Assembly (NCBI GenBank): GCA_030761205.1
Contig: JAULJL010000010.1
Span: 7,259,001 to 7,323,000 of the forward strand
Direction: 5' to 3'
DNA: 64,000 nt
Origin: Fremontodendron californicum
Lineage: Eukaryota; Streptophyta; Magnoliopsida; Malvales; Malvaceae
Below are positions 59,170 to 64,000 of this stretch, in pieces (the first letter of the stretch is position 1; the number at the start of each line of letters is the position of its first letter). The notes beneath the pieces are model-generated. The model had not been told where the DNA came from. It did no database searches and worked only from the letters and a program-made list of their open reading frames with translations. Made by a program: the position numbers and the translations under genes.

Positions 59170-59281
59170 ACCATTAACTAGTTCGTCACAGTTTACAAAA
59201 ACAAAAAATGAAATTGAGGCAATTGAATATAAGCTCTAATACCAACTATTCCATTTAAAATTTATACAAGACCTAAAATGT

Positions 59282-59640
59282 CTACTCATCAACCCTAAAC
59301 TCAACCATCCTTTCCTCAAGAGCACTAAAATCCTTAACATTGCACTTATTTAGCAGAGCAATACAAGAAATCATGGACTTGGGCGTTACAGATAAATCAT
59401 CCATTACCATGTATGTAGTCAAGCCCTTGACAACACCTTTCTCATGTGCTGAATCCACCTTATCAGTATTTGAACTCACAAAAGTCAATTTACTAGACAT
59501 TGAGCATCTGTAGTAAGGACATAGCTTATTTGGATCTTCTGTCACGTAACCATGATTATTGGAACAGCTATAAAGTGTTCTCTCCCTCTTAACCTTGATT
59601 AGTGTCAGGCAACGGGAGAGCAACAACAATCGGCTTATAA
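59282..59640 (-). pseudogene. DUF674 gene fragment 2
   Basis: Reads TLYSCSNNHGYVTEDPNKLC, CPYYRCSMSSKLTFVSSNTD, KGVVKGLTTYMVMDDLSVTP, ALLNKCNVKDFSALEERMVE, then FRVDE and TAG. The CPxC pair seen in the sister copy is altered to CPYYRC. The 5' splice site after the DE codons (GAG|GTAAAC in the sister) has become GAGTAGAC, so the frame runs into a stop. First and last exons are missing. Confidence 0.8.
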
Positions 59641-60203
59641 AACTTTTTTATTAATTAAATAATAATTCAAGTCGAATCAAATTCAAATTTTAAAAATCAT
59701 GTTTAAGGTATGATCCAAATCAAACTTAACTTGTATATAGATCTAATCACAAATTACAACTCGAATTTAGATATTATTTAAACAAAAAAATGATATTTTT
59801 TCGGATTACCATGATTTAAAAAAAATTAATAAATATAAGTGACACGTGACACCATAATAAAATTTGTTTAGGAAGTTTAAAAGTTCAAGTGTGTATAAAA
59901 TGATAATCCTAAAAACAAAAATAAATTTAAAACTTCAGATGTGTATAAAATAATAATCCTAAAAAAAAAAAAAGAAATCTGGTTGGACATTCGATGAAAT
60001 TTTTAAATTTTATCTACGAAAATAAAAATTGAATATTATTTATTAAAATATATTTTAAAAATAATACATAAAATCACGTGTTAGAAATTTTAAATCTATT
60101 TATAAAATTTAAAATTTCAGTGTGTATAAAATAATAATTTTAAGAATAAAATATAGCATAGGTTCTATTGGCTAAAGCCAAAAATAAAAATAAAAAAAAA
60201 ATT

Positions 60204-60519
60204 GGCCGGACACCACCCCAGCCAATGCTAGGAAAGATATTCAGAAGTTGGCTAACTCAAGGGCTCATTTGGTAGAAATTGATGAGTCACCGGAATAGAC
60301 CCTACGGGACTTGACTCTTAAATATGGTTAAATGGCCATACAAGAAGCCCAAGCCGTCACTCTCTAGGACCCATTAGTATGACTTGATAAGATTGAACCG
60401 AGCCAACATTTTCTATAAATACAAATATTAGGCGAATGCCCCCCATTAGTGTCTGGGTTTAGCCGAAGCTAAACTAAGTCCAAAGTTAAGGTGAAGAGCT
60501 CACACCACCGAGCTCGGGC
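60204..60519 (-). ncRNA. Putative Pol III-type structured RNA, R repeat copy 4 (best copy)
   Basis: Minus strand, about 316 nt from GCCCGAGCTCGG at 60519 to GTGTCCGGCC at 60204, followed by AATTTTTTTTTT, a Pol III-terminator-like run. The first hairpin is GAGCTC-GGTGGTGT-GAGCTC (60496-60515). The second is a perfect 7-bp stem with loop UUCG closed by C-G (60457-60474), i.e. a UNCG tetraloop. In copy 5 the same stem has loop UACG, also UNCG, and the first stem keeps pairing through a G-U. An upstream USE-like/TATA pair lies at 60541-60584. It is not 7SL, U3, U6, MRP or RNase P by any motif I can recall. Identity unknown. It could be a Pol III-derived SINE-like family instead of a functional RNA. 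Confidence 0.5.
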
Positions 60520-60540
60520 AAATGTATTGTCATTCGCAAC

Positions 60541-60584
60541 TTATATATATTATTACCAAAAGTCTACCGGAGCCGATGTGGGAC
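60541..60584 (-). promoter_or_regulatory. USE + TATA promoter of R repeat copy 4
   Basis: GTCCCACATCG on the minus strand (60584-60574) is a perfect match to the plant snRNA upstream sequence element RTCCCACATCG. A TATATATAA box follows 23 nt later (60550-60541), and the presumed RNA start is about 21 nt beyond. In plants USE-TATA spacing near 23-24 nt goes with Pol III and near 33 nt with Pol II, so this spacing points to Pol III. Confidence 0.6.
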
Positions 60585-60629
60585 TGGAAAAATTTGTAAA
60601 CACCAGCAAATGCAGCAGCAGCAGAAGCA

Positions 60630-61526
60630 TCAAGGCATTATCACTAGGAACTCCTTTGGGTAAGGACTAAGGAATACATCAGTAAGCACTGTCTTAGACT
60701 GCAGCGATGCCTGCAGTAATTCCACACCCTGAAACTAAAATCAAACCAACGCCATGAAATCAGTGTTTCTTACAACAACATGAAAGGAAGGAAGGAAGGG
60801 TAAAGATTTAGGCCACAAATGGGACAACAATTCTCACCTCATTCATGCCTACATCAATCACTTTCTCTTCCAAAGCCCCAACTTCTTTAACATTCAACTT
60901 GTTGAGCTTTGGTTTTAATTTATACTTGAAATAGTTGACAAGGGGCTACCACCAGATCATATAAGTGACAACCCCTTTAACATGACCACCCTCATTTGCA
61001 GCAGATGAAGTTGAAGCCTTATTTGGAGGGTTTACAAATCTTACACCATAGGTCATGGCTTTCTTGCAGGAAGGGCAGGTGGATGTTGGATCATCTGCAA
61101 TATAGGTATGAAAATTGCCATAACTGAAGGATCTATTCTTACTATTCTTATTTGTTTTGGATAAACTACTAGTACTATTATTACACCGATAAAAGTTTGC
61201 CAGGTTTTGGTGATTGAATGTTTGGCAATAAAGAGGAACATTTGCTCCATAGCTTGAAACTTTAGGCTTTAACAAAGTATCCTTGTTTGCTGTTGGCTAG
61301 TGTAAGTATCACTCAAATTTTCTAAGCTGTCGTAAAGGTTTCCAAGGCACCCCACCACCATACCCTGTTTTGTTAGAAGCCTTATAACAGTAGCAACAGG
61401 TAATGACAATATGTTGAAGAGAAAATCAACAAAATCTTTGACGGCTTCTGCAAACAGAATCCTCTGCCCTTTGGTATCTACCAAAAGGAAATAACAGTGA
61501 TTGATGGGTTTTGTTTTTTTCTGCAA
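60630..61526 (-). pseudogene. DUF674 gene 3, nearly full length but broken
   Basis: Exon 1 (61526-60838, donor GAG|GTGAGA) reads LLVDTKGQRILFAEAVKDFV, DFLFNILSLPVATVIRLL, TKQGMVVGCLGNLYDSLENL. It shifts frame near 61290, then LLKPKVSSYGANVPLYC, TYIADDPTSTCPSCKKAM and HVKGVVTYM. Small deletions follow around 60930-60960, and NVKEVGALEEKVIDVGMNE ends it. Exon 2 (60728-60630, acceptor TTTCAG) reads GVELLQASLQSKTVLTDVFL and ends soon after. The N-terminal start is not the usual family wording, so the true ATG is unclear. The function of DUF674 is unknown. Confidence 0.82.
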
Positions 61527-62365
61527 GCTTTGTTATTACACACTTTGGACATTACAACAGTGACTGTCCAAATTCCTTTAATAATATGGTTTTATATTTT
61601 ATATATCATCAAAGGGTATATTGGCCAAAAAAAAAAAAAACTCTAAAAGGGTATATTTAAGAAAATTAATGAGAAAGAACAGATTCGAAATAATTAATGT
61701 AATAAAAGAATACATAATGATCTTTTATCTAAAAATGTGTATATGTAAAATAGTCCATTCTCTGTTTCAATAAAATTTTCATAGACAATGACTTTTTATT
61801 GATAAAAAATTTTAAATTTGGACTTATTTTTATTTTATATTTATATTTATAAATAATAAAAATATGAAAAGTATTTCTAAAAAACCTTTGAATAATCTAA
61901 TTTTAAGATAAAATTTGACCAAAAAAAATCAATCATGTGACTATTTCTATGAGACAATAGAAATAATAATCTTATATCTAACTGCAATTCAAGCCCATTA
62001 ATTCAAGAAATAGGAACACAAAACTTTAAATTAAGAATTGATGGGTTCAGCAAGGAACAACCCTCCAAAAGTAGGCTACATTAAAATTAGAGGAGGAACA
62101 CGACTTTTAATTATGAATTGATGGGGGCATTAGAGTATATTTTAAATGTAAAGTAACACGACATTTGATGAAATTTTAAATTTTATCAACGAAATTAAAA
62201 ATAAGCACATTTTTATTATAATATTTTAGAAAATAATAAATAAAATGACATGTGTTAAAAAATTTAAATCTATTTATAAAATTTAAAATTTCACTGTGTG
62301 TATAAAATAATAATTTTAGAAAATAATATATAGCATAGCTAAAGAAAAATGAAAAAAAAAAAAAT
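61527..62365. other. AT-rich spacer
   Basis: No gene or clear element. AAATTTTAAATTTCA-type phrases shared with the flanks of the other R copies are present near 62260-62330. Confidence 0.5.
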
Positions 62366-62668
62366 TTTGGCCGGACACCACCCTGGCGAAAGTATTTAGA
62401 AGTTGGCTAACTCAAGGGTTCATTTTGTAGAAATTGATGAGTCAGTGGAGATCCTACGGGACTTAGCTCTTATATAGAGATGGTGAAATAGCTTATTGAA
62501 AACCCAAGCCAGTCACTTTGTACGACCATCCATATGTGACTGTTAAGATTAAACCGAGCCAACTTTCCATAGAAATGTAACTGGATGCCCCCCATTAGTG
62601 TTTGTGTTTAGCCGTAGCTAAACTAAGTCAATAGTTAGGGTAACGAGCCCACACCACCGAGCTCGGGC
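62366..62668 (-). ncRNA. Putative structured RNA, R repeat copy 5
   Basis: About 303 nt on the minus strand from GCCCGAGCTCGG at 62668 to GTGTCCGGCC before a T-run. The UNCG hairpin is at 62606-62623 (loop UACG). The first stem keeps pairing with one G-U. Upstream, a TATATATT-like box and a degraded USE (ATCGAACATCG, two mismatches) suggest the promoter is weakened. Confidence 0.5.
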
Positions 62669-63182
62669 AATTGATATGTGATTTCACAATTTAATATATA
62701 GTATTACAGAAGCTCTATCGAATGCGATGTTCGATTGGTAAAAGTGGCGAATTCCTTTTCTTACACTGAGCGGTCGCTCTAACCCAAGACACAAACACAT
62801 CACATCAGTAAGCAAATTTCATGGGGAGTTCTGCGGATACGTTTATTTTATACCGTTTAGGTATATATACCATTTGTAATCTGTTAGGGTTTTAGTGCAG
62901 AAAATAATTGCCCTTTAAGAGAAGAAAAAAAACTATTAGCTTAATTAGCTTATGCAAGTTCTTTTACATAAACCGTTAAAAATACTACTTCAAGCTAAAA
63001 GATGGGTTCCTTTAATTTAAGCCTATGAAATCTTTGTGATTCTGGGTTTAGGTTCTGGTAAGGTTTCTGGGTTTGCTTTGTATGGTTTAACACAGAAGAA
63101 AATTTTGGCAACATGACAGGTATGGGGGTATACTGAGGAACGGATCTTATGTGTAGGCAATATATGAGAATAAATGGTATAA

Positions 63183-63775
63183 TTGCAGAGAGCCAGGTTA
63201 GTTGAAAGTGTTATAGAACCTCTGCCGATCCTTGACCATGAGATTCAGTGGCAGAAAGAAAACCTTCGTATGGCTTGTGGAATATTTTTAGTCAGTGGAA
63301 GTACTACTAGCGTCAACATTGAGATGTCATTGTTCTCCGATGTTGTTCAGTGCCAAGAAAGCAAATGCGAGTCATTCTATAGGATTTACCGGCAAACAGG
63401 TGAGCGGATGTACAAAAACTGGAATACCAAGTGGGAATGCTCTAACTATAAAAACTCTTCAGTACCAAATTGTACAAGTTTTATCTGGTTCTGAGGAAGA
63501 TGGAGTAAAAGTAGCTAGGCTGGGAGAATGAAGGGTTACTTAATTAAGCACTTTCTTCCGAAGGCTACAATATGATGAGATTGATCTCACCTATACAGTT
63601 TGTAAGGAAGAGAAACTTAGTTTCTCACACAGAATTCCAGCCTTCAGGGTCCCCGGAATACGGAAGTATGGCATTCCAGAAGACTCTTGCCACTTGGATC
63701 CAGATGCTTTACCTCCAAAGCGTAGAAATTCATTTTTGCATTGGACTCTAGCTATCTGTACACCATGGAGTATGA
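63183..63775 (+). pseudogene. Unrecognised coding-like remnant
   Basis: Base composition is less AT-rich than its surroundings, and several frames carry protein-like text: ARLVESVIEPLPILDHEIQW (63190s), YQIVQVLSGSEEDGVKVARL (63460s) and, after stops, RLQYDEIDLTYTVCKEEKLS, HRIPAFRVPGIRKYGIPED and LDPDALPPKRRNSF (63560-63740). It looks like exon remnants of one gene broken by frameshifts or introns. I do not recognise the family. Confidence 0.4.
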
Positions 63776-63869
63776 AAGAGAAAAAAAAGAAGACTTCTTT
63801 TTTGTATGTCTCCTAAAATATAATCGTAAAATTACATATAAAATGATAATCTTAAAATAAAAAAAATAA

Positions 63870-63945
63870 AATGGCCGGACACCACCCCGGCGAAAGCTAG
63901 GAAAGATTTTTAGAAGTTGGCTAACACAAGGGCTATTTACGGTAA
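63870..63945 (-). repeat. R repeat copy 6 (3' part only)
   Basis: GGCCGGACACCACCCCGGCG, AGCTAGGAAAGAT and AGAAGTTGGCTAACACAAGG match the R repeat, then diverge into GCTATTTAC...AACAACAA, exactly as in copy 1 at 42540. Copies 1 and 6 therefore share a junction and come from a common duplication. Confidence 0.75.
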
Positions 63946-64000
63946 ACAACAACAAAAAAAAATGATATTTTTTTGTATTACCATGATTTAAAAAAAAAAT

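Noticed and set aside
60204..60519. R repeat as 7SL (SRP) RNA
   Set aside because: The 5' start and USE/TATA promoter are reminiscent, but I see no SRP S-domain motifs, and the UNCG hairpin order does not fit my recollection of plant 7SL.
1..64000. tRNA and rRNA genes
   Set aside because: I saw no cloverleaf with A and B boxes and no rRNA wording; the tRNA-like strings found are retrotransposon primer sites.

Overview
The window is plant nuclear DNA, most likely from a eudicot. It is AT-rich and repeat-dense. Introns carry GT/AG borders, LTR retrotransposons of three lineages (Athila and Tat of Ty3/gypsy, and Ty1/copia) are present, and there are MITEs, Helitron-like ends, a plant spatacsin-type gene and DUF674 genes, which are a plant-specific family. 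I cannot name the species. Almost every protein-coding locus is damaged, so this looks like a gene-poor, silenced stretch.

Layout: 1-7315 is the 3' part of an Athila-lineage Ty3/gypsy element (reverse transcriptase end, RNase H, integrase, then the 3' LTR). Between integrase and LTR, where Athila elements usually carry an env-like frame, it holds two foreign-looking frames. One resembles the basic, cysteine-rich nucleic-acid-binding proteins of carla-like plant viruses. The other is a diverged LOG-type cytokinin-activating phosphoribohydrolase with one frameshift. Each is preceded by a strong 3' splice-site-like sequence. The element inserted into an older gypsy element whose gag remnant, primer binding site and LTR lie at 7316-8175 on the minus strand.

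9011-32215 (minus strand) is a decayed spatacsin (SPG11-like) gene. N-terminal and C-terminal exons are clear, the central exons appear to be missing, and frameshifts and stops are scattered through the exons. A nested pair of Ty1/copia elements (outer 20647-29804, with 247-bp LTRs and a 5-bp target duplication) sits inside one coding exon.

33.6-44.7 kb is AT-rich and dominated by Helitron-like elements carrying tandem arrays of a unit of roughly 130 bp. The arrays are in opposite orientations at 35.9-38.1 kb and 43.1-44.5 kb. A 912-bp hAT-type MITE with a perfect 8-bp target duplication interrupts the first array.

44.7-64 kb is a patchwork of segmental duplications. It contains three damaged DUF674 copies, a 2.85-kb minisatellite with a 159-bp unit, and a Tat-lineage gypsy remnant with a 2.1-kb LTR. 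It also has six copies (three near full length) of a repeat that, on the minus strand, looks like a Pol III transcription unit: USE-like and TATA-like elements, a body of about 300-316 nt with hairpins including a UNCG tetraloop, and a T-run end. This repeat and the cargo-bearing Athila element are the two most unusual things here.
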